A stretch of DNA of 64,000 bases from UBA12014 sp029248335 (lineage in GTDB: Bacteria; Planctomycetota; Phycisphaerae; Phycisphaerales; SM1A02): positions 8,260-72,259 of the forward strand of contig JAQWJM010000026.1 of the NCBI GenBank assembly GCA_029248335.1. Reading direction: 5' to 3'. Made by a program: the position numbers and the translations under genes. Of the stretch, positions 42,254 through 51,617 are shown one piece after another; position 1 is the first letter of the stretch; each line of letters begins with the position of its first letter. The notes beneath the pieces are model-generated. The model searched no databases and was not told the origin of the DNA. It saw nothing but the letters and a program-made list of their open reading frames with translations.

Positions 42254-44865
42254 CCGGCACCTCCCCCGCCGCCCGGCGGAAAGAGCCGAAGCCATCGGTC
42301 GAGCGAACCGCTTCCGCCGCCGACGAAGAGATCGGGACCATGACGTTCCAGTCGATCCTCGTCGACGCCCGTCGAGACGCCGTCCATGCGACGTCGTTGC
42401 TCGATCCGCTGAAGCTTGATCCGGGCCCGACGGGTCGCCTTTCGGGCCATTTCGTCGTCACCGATCCGGGACGCGAGATTCGCCAGCGAGACCAGCGCCT
42501 CCACCGCGACCGGCTCCTCCGCGAATCGCTGCTCCACCTCGCGGTAGACCTTGATCGCCTCGTCCATCTCGCCGAGGCGTTCGCGAACCGTTCCACGCTG
42601 GAGCCCCGCCACCCGCAGCAGATTCCGCTGCAACGGCGTGAGCAGCGGCGGATCCACGCCGTCGAGGCGATCGACGACGCCCTCGAATCGCTCGAGCGCC
42701 CGCACCAACGCCGAACGACGGGAGATCTCGAGTTCGGCGCGATATCCGGGGGAGATCGGCGAATGCTCGAGGTCCCGGGTCGAATCATCGTCGAGCTGGC
42801 TCGCGAGCCGTTCCGCCCGATGAAGCCAGGCGACGCCGGCGAGCGCGGAGGCCTCGCCCCATCGATCGTCCGTGGGATAGCGGTCGAGCCAGGGCTCGAG
42901 CCCCTCGACCGCTTCAAGCCATCGTTCCTGGCCCACGAACAGTCGACCGAGGTGGAAGGTCGCATCGCGATAATCGGCGGACCGAGGATCGACCTCGCGC
43001 CCCTCGAGAAAATCCCGAAGGAGCCCCTCCGCCTCGAGCGCTCCGCCGCTTCCGGGCGTCGCGAGCAGGGCGCGGGCGAGTCCGACCTTGGCGCGGGTCC
43101 AGTACCCGGACTTCTCCTCGGGCCTCGCCTCACCTTCCTTGAGCAGGCGTCGGTACCAGACCCCCGCCTCCTCGTATCGCATCATCCCGTGAAGACCGAG
43201 CGCGATTCGATACATCGCTTCCGGCCGGTTCTGATGATCGGTCTCGCCATCCACGAATCGTTCATAGAGCGCGAGCGCCTTCCGTGGGCGACCCGCGGTG
43301 TCGTACAACTCGGCGGCCTGCCACAGCAGATCGCTTCGGTAGGTCGCGGACGGCGTGAGGACGTCGATCTCGAGGACCGCCTCCGCCGCGGCGACCAGAT
43401 GCCCGTTCGCCTTGACCCGCGCCGCCACCGGAATCGCCTCGTACGAGACGTCGCGAAGATCGATGCCGTCGAACCGGGGGCCCACCGCGAGCTCCACCGA
43501 ACGCCGATGCGTGTCGGCGACCCTCGACAAGGCCTGCATGCGTGCCGAGGGATCGTTCCCGAAGCGAACCGCGAACACCGCGAGATCGCGTGCGATCGAG
43601 ACGACCACCGTTTCGGCTTCGCGATCCGTGATCGCCTCGGCGTGACCCATCATCCGGTCCGACGCCCGGATCGCGGCCAACACGGCTTCTTCGAGGACGG
43701 CGGGCGAGAACGCGGGGTTCCCACCCACCACGACCGCGGCATCCGAGAATTCCCGGATCGCCACTTCCGGCTCACCGGTGATCGCCGCGAGTTCACCAAG
43801 TCCGATCCGGGACGCCAGCCGTTGGCGAGCGGTCACCTGCGGCACGGAGAAGACGCCGGAGAACCGACGCTTCGCGTCATCGAACTCGTCACGTGCGAGA
43901 TGCAGACGCCCGAGCGAGATCATCGCCTCCGCGGCGACCGGGGCCGTCGATCCGAGGTGGTCGATGACGAATTCGTAGCGTTCCGCGGCCGGAATCGGCC
44001 GACTCGCCGCGAGATACGCGTGGCCGAGAAGCACGTGAAGTTCCGCCCAGTCGACCATCACCCCGGGCGACTGCTCGGCGGCACCTTCCAGGCGCTGCAT
44101 GTCGACGATCATCGCCGGCACCAGCCCCGAGACATCACCCTCGCGGATGCGGAGCCTCGCCCGGAATCCGACGGCCCAGGACTCGATCGCGAGCCCCGGA
44201 TCCTCGGCCAGAAGTTCATTGACGGAAGCCGCGAGGCCGGCGGGCTCGACCCCTGCTTCCAGATCCTGGAGCAACGCCTGCTGCATCAGGGCATGCCGCC
44301 TGGTGCGGGCATCGGTCGCGATCCCGACGTCGCGGGCATCGAGCAGTCCACCGAACCGAGCCGACGCGTCCTCGAGCCGATTCGCGTTCACCTCGGAGAT
44401 GGCGAGGTGATGACGCTGCCGCTCCGAAAGCTCGGCACCGGCCAGAGACGCCTCGAGATACGCATCCGCGATCCCCGCAGCGATCTCCGCCGAGGCGGTC
44501 TCGATCGGCGCGTGACGGGCGACGAGACAGTCCGCGATCAACACTCGATGCCACGCCCGATGCGGAATCATCGCGTCGTGGGTGGGATCGACCTCCGCGA
44601 CGATCGCCGATGCGGCATCGAGATCGCCTTGAACAAGCAGCGACTCCGCGAGCTGAAGCTGGGCGACCGGATCGATCTCCGCGGCCTGCGTGTTCGAGCG
44701 ATGCCAGAACGCCGCCAGAATCGCGACCAGCGAGACCGCGATGAGCGGAAACTGCCAGGAGCGTCCGCGGACGACGGCTGGTTCGATCGAGCCTTCGATC
44801 GGGCCCGGCTCGGCCGATGGACCTTCGGCCTCGGGGGCCTTTGATTCTGCACGATCGTCCGTCAC
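42250..44865 (-). CDS. Large TPR-repeat membrane protein
   Basis: The 871-residue protein has a short cytosolic N-terminus, one transmembrane helix (about residues 38-55, FPLIAVSLVAILAAF) and then repeated TPR-like helix pairs (AQLQLAESLLVQGDLDAASAIVAEVDP; KALALYERFVDGETDHQNRPEAMYRIALGL; GEASALAGVAWLHRAERLASQL). TPRs mediate protein complexes; partner unknown. The GTG start at 44865 has GAGG upstream. It is the first gene of the unit that continues into the FlgN-like, kinase and regulator genes, so a flagellar or envelope scaffold role is possible. Confidence 0.65.
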   Translation of the reverse strand: MTDDRAESKAPEAEGPSAEPGPIEGSIEPAVVRGRSWQFPLIAVSLVAILAAFWHRSNTQAAEIDPVAQLQLAESLLVQGDLDAASAIVAEVDPTHDAMIPHRAWHRVLIADCLVARHAPIETASAEIAAGIADAYLEASLAGAELSERQRHHLAISEVNANRLEDASARFGGLLDARDVGIATDARTRRHALMQQALLQDLEAGVEPAGLAASVNELLAEDPGLAIESWAVGFRARLRIREGDVSGLVPAMIVDMQRLEGAAEQSPGVMVDWAELHVLLGHAYLAASRPIPAAERYEFVIDHLGSTAPVAAEAMISLGRLHLARDEFDDAKRRFSGVFSVPQVTARQRLASRIGLGELAAITGEPEVAIREFSDAAVVVGGNPAFSPAVLEEAVLAAIRASDRMMGHAEAITDREAETVVVSIARDLAVFAVRFGNDPSARMQALSRVADTHRRSVELAVGPRFDGIDLRDVSYEAIPVAARVKANGHLVAAAEAVLEIDVLTPSATYRSDLLWQAAELYDTAGRPRKALALYERFVDGETDHQNRPEAMYRIALGLHGMMRYEEAGVWYRRLLKEGEARPEEKSGYWTRAKVGLARALLATPGSGGALEAEGLLRDFLEGREVDPRSADYRDATFHLGRLFVGQERWLEAVEGLEPWLDRYPTDDRWGEASALAGVAWLHRAERLASQLDDDSTRDLEHSPISPGYRAELEISRRSALVRALERFEGVVDRLDGVDPPLLTPLQRNLLRVAGLQRGTVRERLGEMDEAIKVYREVEQRFAEEPVAVEALVSLANLASRIGDDEMARKATRRARIKLQRIEQRRRMDGVSTGVDEDRLERHGPDLFVGGGSGSLDRWLRLFPPGGGGGAG

Positions 44866-44891
44866 GAGATCCTCTCATTCCGCACCCGAAA

Positions 44892-44966
44892 CCCTGCATG
44901 CAGGGCACCGAGGCGCGACGATCCACGGCGACTCCATTCGCCGACTGCAGCATTCATCGGCTGCAG
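44892..44966. repeat. Two palindromic elements in the gap before the large TPR gene
   Basis: The perfect 14-bp palindrome CCCTGCATGCAGGG (44892-44905) and the inverted repeat CTGCAGC-N8-GCTGCAG (44945-44966) lie in the 165-base gap, 27 and 80 bp upstream of the TPR start. They share a TGCAGG core, so they look like sites for one DNA-binding protein, but no candidate regulator is known. Confidence 0.5.
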
Positions 44967-45030
44967 GGTCGAGAATCCTTCAAAGCTGTCGATTATTCGC
45001 GCATTGCGTGCGCTTCTGGAGGATCGGGCC

Positions 45031-46746
45031 TCAATCGGCCTTCCGGTCGCCGGAATCGGCCTCCGCCGCCGACGGATCGATCCGCTCCCGGGTCGTCACG
45101 CACGTGCGACTCAGGAGTTCGGGCATCCCACGACCGAGCGGATCGATGACCACCAGCAACGCCAGGGGTGGCAGAAGCAGCACGATCATCTTCAACAACG
45201 CCCGAAGGCCTCGCTGAACGGCCGTCCCACGGGTCCCGTCGATGGAGGTGACCCGCCCCCCGACGATCGCCTTGCCGAGCGATCGATCGAAGAACACCTC
45301 GCCGATGCCCGCGATGACCGCGGTGACGACGATCGCGAAGACGGCCGGCGCCGCCGTTTCGGGGTCGCCCGAGCGGAAACTCTCGACGAACTCGGCCGGA
45401 TCGATGTCGAAGGCCACGATCGTGACCATGGCCCCCGGAACCATGTCGATGCACAACGCCGCGATCCGGCGGGCCAGCGGCATCGGACGGAGACCCGGAG
45501 CCGGCTCACGTGGCGCCGCCCGCTCGATCCAGGGCCGGAGAAGAAGGGCCGCCATCAGGGCCGAGATCATCGCGATCCCGGTCAACGGGAAATGAATCAG
45601 CGAGAACTCGCCGGTCTCGTCGATCGGACGGATCACCTCGCCGACCGAGCCCCCGAGCGGATCGACGACCGCGATTCGAAGGCCTTCCTCGTCGGCATCG
45701 ACGATCCACGGTCCCATGGCGACACCCACCACCGTCGCCCGGGGCCCCGCGACCGCCGCCGCCACCGAACCGAGCCTGAGCAACGAGAGGCCATCGCCAT
45801 CACCGGGCCGGACGTAGTCGAGCAGGACATCCCCGGATTCCGTCCGACTCGCGAGCAGGACGCCGCCCTCGGACTCGACGATCGCGAGCGGCCGGGTCGC
45901 CGGCGCGGGCATGAACGACCGGGAACGCCATCCGCCTTCCTCCCAGGTCGAGAGCCGGGCCGCGTCGCCATCCCGGTCGTCGGTCCAGGCCATCACCGGC
46001 CGGACGCCCTCCGGCGTGCCGCCGACCCCGATCACCGCGTCGCGAACCCGAAGGAACTCCAACGGTGGCGACTCGACCGACCACTTCCACCGATTGGTGC
46101 TGCCGATCAGAAAAGTCGCGCCACCGTCGAGATCGGCTTCCGGCTCCTCGTCGGCCGGCGACGACGCGTCGTCCACCTTCTCCGTCGCATCGTCGACCGC
46201 GGCATCCTCCGCCGGCGTTGGCGACTCGTCTCGTTCACGATCGATGCCCCGCGCGGCACGCTGGGAGGGAAGGAAGACCGCGACCGGGCCGTCGGCATCC
46301 CCCGCCACGCCGACCAGTCGCGGTTCCCGCGGCAACACCGGAAGCACCTCGAATCTGCCGACCGGCGACGCGTACCAGAGATTCGTCGCCGGATTCCGCT
46401 CGACCTTGAAGGACACCACTTCCCGCTGCGGGTTGTCGGCATCGAACGGCGGCAGCACCACCCAGCAGCGGTCGCCGAAGGCGGCGATCGCTTCCGGTCG
46501 CCGGGGAACCCGGGCGACGATCCGCCCGGCGGCAGGGCCGGACTCCCCGTCGAAGTGCATGATCTCGAAACCCGCGGTGACGTCGCCACCGTCCATCGAC
46601 ACGAAGACGTGCCGGCCTCCCGAGGCGGCGAGCACCGGCCGAGGCTCGTCCTCGACGAACGACGCGGCGGGCGCCGCCACGGTGAAGAGGATCCACGCCG
46701 CCACGATGGCGAACATGCGGGTCGTCGTACCAGGCATCCGCGGCAT
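45031..46746 (-). CDS. RDD-family membrane protein with large extracytoplasmic region
   Basis: The 571-residue protein has a signal-like N-terminus (hydrophobic about 10-27), a beta-rich region of about 350 residues with an acidic linker near 165-205, then a transmembrane helix (about 381-398) and an RDD domain (MPLARRIAALCIDMVPGAMVTIVAF; VFFDRSLGKAIVGGRVTSIDG; LRALLKMIVLLLPPLALLVVID). RDD proteins are small transporters or stress-related membrane proteins; this fusion to a large exported domain is unusual. The start overlaps the stop of the lipoprotein gene (TGATG). Confidence 0.65.
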   Translation of the reverse strand: MPRMPGTTTRMFAIVAAWILFTVAAPAASFVEDEPRPVLAASGGRHVFVSMDGGDVTAGFEIMHFDGESGPAAGRIVARVPRRPEAIAAFGDRCWVVLPPFDADNPQREVVSFKVERNPATNLWYASPVGRFEVLPVLPREPRLVGVAGDADGPVAVFLPSQRAARGIDRERDESPTPAEDAAVDDATEKVDDASSPADEEPEADLDGGATFLIGSTNRWKWSVESPPLEFLRVRDAVIGVGGTPEGVRPVMAWTDDRDGDAARLSTWEEGGWRSRSFMPAPATRPLAIVESEGGVLLASRTESGDVLLDYVRPGDGDGLSLLRLGSVAAAVAGPRATVVGVAMGPWIVDADEEGLRIAVVDPLGGSVGEVIRPIDETGEFSLIHFPLTGIAMISALMAALLLRPWIERAAPREPAPGLRPMPLARRIAALCIDMVPGAMVTIVAFDIDPAEFVESFRSGDPETAAPAVFAIVVTAVIAGIGEVFFDRSLGKAIVGGRVTSIDGTRGTAVQRGLRALLKMIVLLLPPLALLVVIDPLGRGMPELLSRTCVTTRERIDPSAAEADSGDRKAD

Positions 46747-47657
46747 CAGTCGCTGCTCCGAAGGGTGTCGTCCTCGATGATCGCCGGTTCCGAGCGACGG
46801 ATCTGGGCATCGAGATCGAAGAGACGGTCACTCACCCGCCCATTGGCGACGGGGGCGTCGAAGGACATCACGAGTCGGTCACCGGCGCCCCGGCGGACCT
46901 CCACGCGGCGTGGAAGGATCGGCCAGTCTCCCGGAGGCGATCCGATCCGATCGACCGAGTCGAACCGGGACAGGGTCGCTCGCGCGATCTCCTCGTCCGC
47001 ATCGCCGATCATCCGGACCGACGTCGGACCGTCGCGCGGCGATCCCAACTCGATCTCGATTCCGCCACGGAGCGGAAGCGGTGCGGCCCCGATTCCCCAG
47101 TCGATCGAACCGAGGGAGAACCGACAGCCTTCGTCGAAGATCATGAGATCCGGCGGCATCGAGTCCGGGAATCGGAGGAGCCCGAGCATCGCGAAGAGCG
47201 TCGGCGGCGACAGGAACGCCGCCTCTCCATCACCGGCCCCCGGCGGTTCGACCGGATGGATCCGAAGGACGACTTCGTCCCGACGCTCGTCGAACATCCA
47301 CCATCGCGGGCCGTTCCACGCCGCGGTCATGATCGACGTCCCGAGCTTCGACACGCGGATCGCGGCCCGCGACGGACCGGACCGCCAGATTCGATGGTCC
47401 GCCTGCTCGCGATCGACTTCCTCGCCATCGGCGAGCGTGATGGTCAACGTGCCGGCCGACGAGAACCGTTCGAGCTGATCCACCCGACGATTCTGGAGAT
47501 CCCGGATCGTGTTCCAGGCCGCCTGGTCACCCGGACGGCCCGGCCCTCGATCGACGTCCTGACGGACCTCGGGAGCGCACCCGGAGATCACGACGGCGGC
47601 CAGCGCCATCAGCAAGAGGAAGCGGGACCCTGCGCAGACTCGGCCGGCCATCACCAT
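46746..47657 (-). CDS. Lipoprotein of unknown function
   Basis: The 303-residue product has a lipobox (LMALAAVVISGC) and a globular body resembling outer-membrane lipoprotein-sorting or LolA-like proteins in its QADHRIWRSGPSRAAIRVSKLG and PRWWMFDERRDEVVLR beta-rich stretches; identity is not firm. ATG 47657 is chosen for its upstream purine-rich sequence; ATG 47651 is close. It is followed by the RDD gene with overlapping stop and start, so both are probably one operon with the gene before it. Confidence 0.5.
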   Translation of the reverse strand: MVMAGRVCAGSRFLLLMALAAVVISGCAPEVRQDVDRGPGRPGDQAAWNTIRDLQNRRVDQLERFSSAGTLTITLADGEEVDREQADHRIWRSGPSRAAIRVSKLGTSIMTAAWNGPRWWMFDERRDEVVLRIHPVEPPGAGDGEAAFLSPPTLFAMLGLLRFPDSMPPDLMIFDEGCRFSLGSIDWGIGAAPLPLRGGIEIELGSPRDGPTSVRMIGDADEEIARATLSRFDSVDRIGSPPGDWPILPRRVEVRRGAGDRLVMSFDAPVANGRVSDRLFDLDAQIRRSEPAIIEDDTLRSSD

Positions 47658-47664
47658 CAAGGAT

Positions 47665-48222
47665 TCACCCCTCGTCCGCGAGGATGGTCGAGAGTTGCTC
47701 GGCGATCGCGTCGGCGTCTTCGTCGGAAAGCCGGGGATCCGTGACGGACCACAACGGAGCATCGTCACCGCCACCGACCCGCTTCAGCACCCAGACGTCG
47801 TCATCCCCGTCCCGGCGGCGGTCGACCATGCGGATCTTCCGCCGTCGAAGCAGGATGAGCCCGAGGACGAAACGGAACGCTCGGCGACCGGGATCCGCCT
47901 CCTCCTCCGCGACCATCCGTTCGAACAGGTCCACCAGCGTCTCGTCATCGACGAACATCTGCCGTTTCGATCCCGGATCGGGGATCTCGGTCCGCCACCA
48001 GCAGAGCAGCCGATCACCCAGACGACGCGCCGCATCGCCGGCCTCCCAGGCCGCGGGGTCGAAATCGAGCCGCTCCAGCACGGGGCGATCCGTGCGCGTC
48101 TCGGTCGCCAGAGGTCGCACCAACGCGGCGATGCACGGTGTTCCCACCGCGAGCTCCGCCTCGGTTTCAGCGCAACGCCCCGTGGAGCGACCGATCACCA
48201 GACCCTTCAACATCGTCGACAT
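47665..48222 (-). CDS. Conserved-looking hypothetical protein
   Basis: The 185-residue protein begins MSTMLKGLVIG and contains a Cys pair (RCAETEAELAVGTPCIAALV) and a basic segment (LLRRRKIRMVDRRRDG). It has no signal peptide or transmembrane segment and no recognisable domain. The ATG at 48222 is chosen because a TACGAT -10-like hexamer lies 6 nt upstream; the frame is open to 48297. It starts an operon with the lipoprotein and RDD genes (8 bp gap to the next start). Confidence 0.5.
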   Translation of the reverse strand: MSTMLKGLVIGRSTGRCAETEAELAVGTPCIAALVRPLATETRTDRPVLERLDFDPAAWEAGDAARRLGDRLLCWWRTEIPDPGSKRQMFVDDETLVDLFERMVAEEEADPGRRAFRFVLGLILLRRRKIRMVDRRRDGDDDVWVLKRVGGGDDAPLWSVTDPRLSDEDADAIAEQLSTILADEG

Positions 48223-48228
48223 GGTCCC

Positions 48229-48234
48229 ATCGTA
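48229..48234 (-). promoter_or_regulatory. Candidate -10 element of the 185-residue hypothetical gene
   Basis: TACGAT on the minus strand sits exactly 6 nt before the ATG at 48222, the leaderless spacing. A divergent TATACT for cdaA lies 45 bp away. Confidence 0.4.
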
Positions 48235-48278
48235 GCCGAGCCGGCCCGCTTTCGAACGGCCTGCCGCGCCGGCTTCGA

Positions 48279-48284
48279 TATACT
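48279..48284 (+). promoter_or_regulatory. Candidate -10 element of cdaA
   Basis: TATACT lies 11 nt before the ATG at 48296, so the mRNA leader would be only a few bases. Confidence 0.45.
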
Positions 48285-48295
48285 CGGTCCCGAGC

Positions 48296-49132
48296 ATGGA
48301 CAGCCTTCGACTTCCGGCCTTCTTCGACGTTTTCAGAGGCTACGAGCCCATCGAGCTCGTGGTCGAGCTGTCGATCATCTGGCTCGTGGTCTGGATGATC
48401 CTCCGATTCCTCCGCCGCTCCAGCGGCGCGGGCGTCATTCGGGGGTTCGCAGTGCTGGTCGTGGTGGTGGCGATCCTCCTCCGGCTGACCGGCGACGCGA
48501 GCGACACCCTGGGCCGGGTCCGATTCCTCGGAGACCGGGTGGTCGGACTGGTCGCGATCATGCTGGTCGTGGTGTTCCAGCCCGAACTCCGCCAGGCGAT
48601 GATCACGCTGGGTCGCGCGAAGATCTTCGGCAAGAGCCCGGCCGCTCGGGATCGGGTGGTGACCGCGGTGACCGAGGCGGTGGACTTCCTCGCGAAAAGC
48701 CAGTTCGGCGCGATCATCGTCTTCGAACGGACGCTCGGACTCGAGTCCCTGCTTCGGAACTCGGTGCCGATCGACGCCCTCGTCGACCCTCGACTCCTCC
48801 AGTCGATCTTCTACCCCAACAATCCGCTCCACGACCTCGCGGTGGTGATCCGAGGCGATCGAATCACGGCCGCCAAGGTGCAGCTGCCGCTCGCGCCTTC
48901 GGGGATGGTTCCGAGCCAGCTCGGAAGTCGCCACCGGGCCGCGGTCGGCGTCACCCTCGATTCCGACTGCCTCGTGGTCGTCGTGAGCGAGGAGAACGGT
49001 CGGGTTCGAATCGCGGAGCACGGCGTCCTCTCGCCGCCCATCGCCCGGGAACGGTTCGCCGAGGAGTTCACGCGACGTTTCTCCGCCATCCGCGAATCGA
49101 CGACACCGAGCGACACCGAGGAGGCCACCTGA
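48296..49132 (+). CDS. cdaA: Diadenylate cyclase, CdaA type, with altered DGA motif
   Basis: The 278-residue protein has about three N-terminal transmembrane helices and a DAC domain making cyclic di-AMP from two ATP. The conserved GAIIVFERTLGL, PNNPLHD and SRHRAAVGVT (RHR at 212-214) segments are in place. However the catalytic DGA reads D180-L181-A182, so the glycine of DGA is replaced by leucine. The neighbouring CdaR gene supports the CdaA assignment. The ATG is preceded by TATACT. Whether the enzyme is active is not clear from sequence. Confidence 0.85.
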   Translation: MDSLRLPAFFDVFRGYEPIELVVELSIIWLVVWMILRFLRRSSGAGVIRGFAVLVVVVAILLRLTGDASDTLGRVRFLGDRVVGLVAIMLVVVFQPELRQAMITLGRAKIFGKSPAARDRVVTAVTEAVDFLAKSQFGAIIVFERTLGLESLLRNSVPIDALVDPRLLQSIFYPNNPLHDLAVVIRGDRITAAKVQLPLAPSGMVPSQLGSRHRAAVGVTLDSDCLVVVVSEENGRVRIAEHGVLSPPIARERFAEEFTRRFSAIRESTTPSDTEEAT

Positions 49133-49134
49133 CA

Positions 49135-50168
49135 TGGCTGACATGGAGACCCGGCGCGAACGGATCACCAACCTGGTCACGGTCACCCTCGTCACCGTCC
49201 TCATCTGGATCTGGGCGGCCGGCGAGACGCGGGAGGAGATCACCTCCTTCACCGACCTTCGATTCTCGGGCCAGACCAGGGATTCGGTCCGGATCTCCCC
49301 CGAGGAGCTTCCCTCCGTCAGCTTCCTCATCCGAGGCCCGCGACGCGAAGTCGACGCGATCGCCGCCCGTTTCCGGGATGCGGTGGAGATCCCCATCGGA
49401 ACCCTCGGGGTCCCCTCGACGCCGGGCGAGCACGAGATCGACCTGGTGACCCTCGGCCAGTCGTTCATCGACGCGAACGAGATTCCGGTCACCGTCCTCG
49501 CCGCGGATCCGCAGACGGTCCGGATCTCGATCGAATCACTGCAACGCCGTCGCATTCCCGTGGTCGTGGAACTGCCCGACGGCGTCCAGACCACCGACGC
49601 GGTCGACGTGGCGCCGGGCGAGGTGGAACTCCTGCTTCCCGCGTCGCTCGCCGATCTTCCGGGACTCTCGGTGACCGCCCGCGTCGCCGATGCCGACGTC
49701 GCCGATCTTCCATCGGGCCGACGGCACGAACTCGAAGTCTCGCTCGTCCTGCCGGACCGCCTCGCCGGCCAGTCCGACGCGATTCGAATGACCCCGCGGA
49801 AAGCCCGCGTCGGCCTCGATCTCGTCTCGACCGATGCATCGATCGTGGTGCCGTCGATCCCCGTCCAGGTCTCGGGCCCGCCCGCCGATCTCGACCGGCA
49901 CGTCGTGACCATCGACCCGGCCTCGGTCTTCCTGCGCGACGTGACGTTGCGAGGCCCGAAGGCCGCGATCGACGACATCGCCGGCGGCCGAGCGAACGTG
50001 ATCGCCTTCATCCACCTCACCAGCGACGATCTCGCGAACCGCCTCGAAGAGACGAGGATCTCGATGTGGAGACTTCCGGCGGGGGTCGAAGTGTCGAGCA
50101 TCGGCGAGAAGCCCGACACCAGCCCGACGATCTCGATCACCATCGAAGATCGCCCCCGACAGCCCTGA
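49135..50168 (+). CDS. cdaR: CdaR/YbbR-domain regulator of diadenylate cyclase
   Basis: The 344-residue protein starts with a transmembrane helix (about residues 13-30, LVTVTLVTVLIWIWAAG), then repeated YbbR-like beta domains (SFLIRGPRREVDAI; VRISIESLQRRRIPVVVEL; VQVSGPPADLDRHV). YbbR/CdaR proteins bind CdaA at the membrane and tune c-di-AMP synthesis. Only 2 bp separate the cdaA stop from this ATG. Confidence 0.85.
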
Positions 50169-50197
50169 ACCCGACCGACGGCGGATCGAATCGACCG

Positions 50198-51502
50198 TCA
50201 ATCGGTCCAGACGATCGCGCCCCAGTTCTTCCGGCCCCGTCGCAACAGGGTGCAGGCATCGTGCAGCATGTCCTCGGAGACCAGCGGCCGATCCTCGGCG
50301 ACCGGATCGCCGTTGATCCGGACGGCGCCGCTCTTGATGAACTCGCGGACTTCACGATTGCTCGACGCGAGCCCGAGGGCCTTCAGGGCCGCACCGATGG
50401 TCGGCGGCTCCGCGCCGAGCAGGTCCCGACGCGACATCGATTCAGATCGAAGATCCTCGGCGATCGCCTGGAGGGTCGGGGCGTCGAGCCCCCGGACCTC
50501 GCCGCTGAAGAGCGCCGCGGCCGCGGCCCGCGCCGACTCGACCGCACCCGCGCCGTGCATCATGGCCGTGGCCTCGTCGGCGAGACGCCGCTGGGCCGCC
50601 CGCTCCTGCGGACGTTCGACGTTCGCGGCGGCGAGGGCCTCGATCTCCTCGCGTCCGAGGAAGGTGAACCACTTGAGGAAGTTCACCACGTCCTCGTCCG
50701 AGGCGTTCAACCAGAACTGGTGGAATCGGTAGGGACTGGTGCGGTCCGCGGTGAGCCAGATCGCCCCGGTCTCGGACTTTCCGAACTTGCCTCCGTCCGC
50801 CTTGGTGACCAGCGGCGCGGTGAGCCCGAACGTCTCGACCCCGTCTCCGTCCTCCCGCCGTTCCAGCCGGCGGGTGAGGTCGATGCCCGCGACGATGTTT
50901 CCGTACTGATCGCTCCCCCCCATCTGGATGGTGACGCCCCGGGTCCGATGGAGGTGGAGGAAGTCGTAGGCCTGCAGGATCTGATAGCTGAACTCGGTGT
51001 AGCTGATCCCCTGCTCGCGTTCGTTCAGGCGTGAACTCACCGACTCCTTCTGCATCATCACGTTCACCGAGAAGTGCTTCCCGACGTCGCGGAGAAGTTC
51101 GATGAATCCGATCCGCGAGAGCCAGTCGAGGTTGTCCACGATCTCGGCCCGGTTGTCGCATGACGCCGAGAAGTCGAGCACCCGCTCGAAGATGGAACGC
51201 TGGGCTTCGACGTTCTGCGCCACCTGTCCGGCGGTGAGCAACGGTCGCTCCGCACTCTTGCCGGACGGATCGCCGATCAGGCCGGTGCCCCCACCCATGA
51301 CCACCACCGGATGATGACCGGCCCGTTGGAAGTGGGCGAGCAGCATGATGGGAACGAGGTTCCCGATCGTGAGGCTGTCGGCGGTCGGATCGAATCCGAC
51401 GTAACCACGACGCGGTTCCGCCGCGAGATGGTCGCCGAGTGATTCCGAGGTGCTCTGGTGCAGCAAGCCGCGCCAGGTGAGTTCGTCGAGAAGTTCGTTC
51501 AC
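50198..51502 (-). CDS. tyrS: Tyrosyl-tRNA synthetase
   Basis: The 434-residue enzyme charges tRNA-Tyr. The class I HIGH motif appears as the TyrRS variant in PTADSLTIGNL, KMSKS as KFGKSE, and the tyrosine pocket in GGSDQYGNIVAGID. The C-terminal S4-like domain (SNREVREFIKSGAVRINGD) binds tRNA. The GTG at 51502 is used because similarity starts at NELLDELTWRGLL; an upstream frame exists. It ends 30 bp from cdaR. Confidence 0.95.
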   Translation of the reverse strand: MNELLDELTWRGLLHQSTSESLGDHLAAEPRRGYVGFDPTADSLTIGNLVPIMLLAHFQRAGHHPVVVMGGGTGLIGDPSGKSAERPLLTAGQVAQNVEAQRSIFERVLDFSASCDNRAEIVDNLDWLSRIGFIELLRDVGKHFSVNVMMQKESVSSRLNEREQGISYTEFSYQILQAYDFLHLHRTRGVTIQMGGSDQYGNIVAGIDLTRRLERREDGDGVETFGLTAPLVTKADGGKFGKSETGAIWLTADRTSPYRFHQFWLNASDEDVVNFLKWFTFLGREEIEALAAANVERPQERAAQRRLADEATAMMHGAGAVESARAAAAALFSGEVRGLDAPTLQAIAEDLRSESMSRRDLLGAEPPTIGAALKALGLASSNREVREFIKSGAVRINGDPVAEDRPLVSEDMLHDACTLLRRGRKNWGAIVWTD

Positions 51503-51617
51503 GCGCCACTGCCGTTCTGGTGTTGCCCCGCCCGCACCGGCGTCGAAGACGCGGGCGCATCCGGACGGGACGGGGTCGTCGCCCGGTCGCACCGGGACTC
51601 GAGCCTCGCCGACGGGA

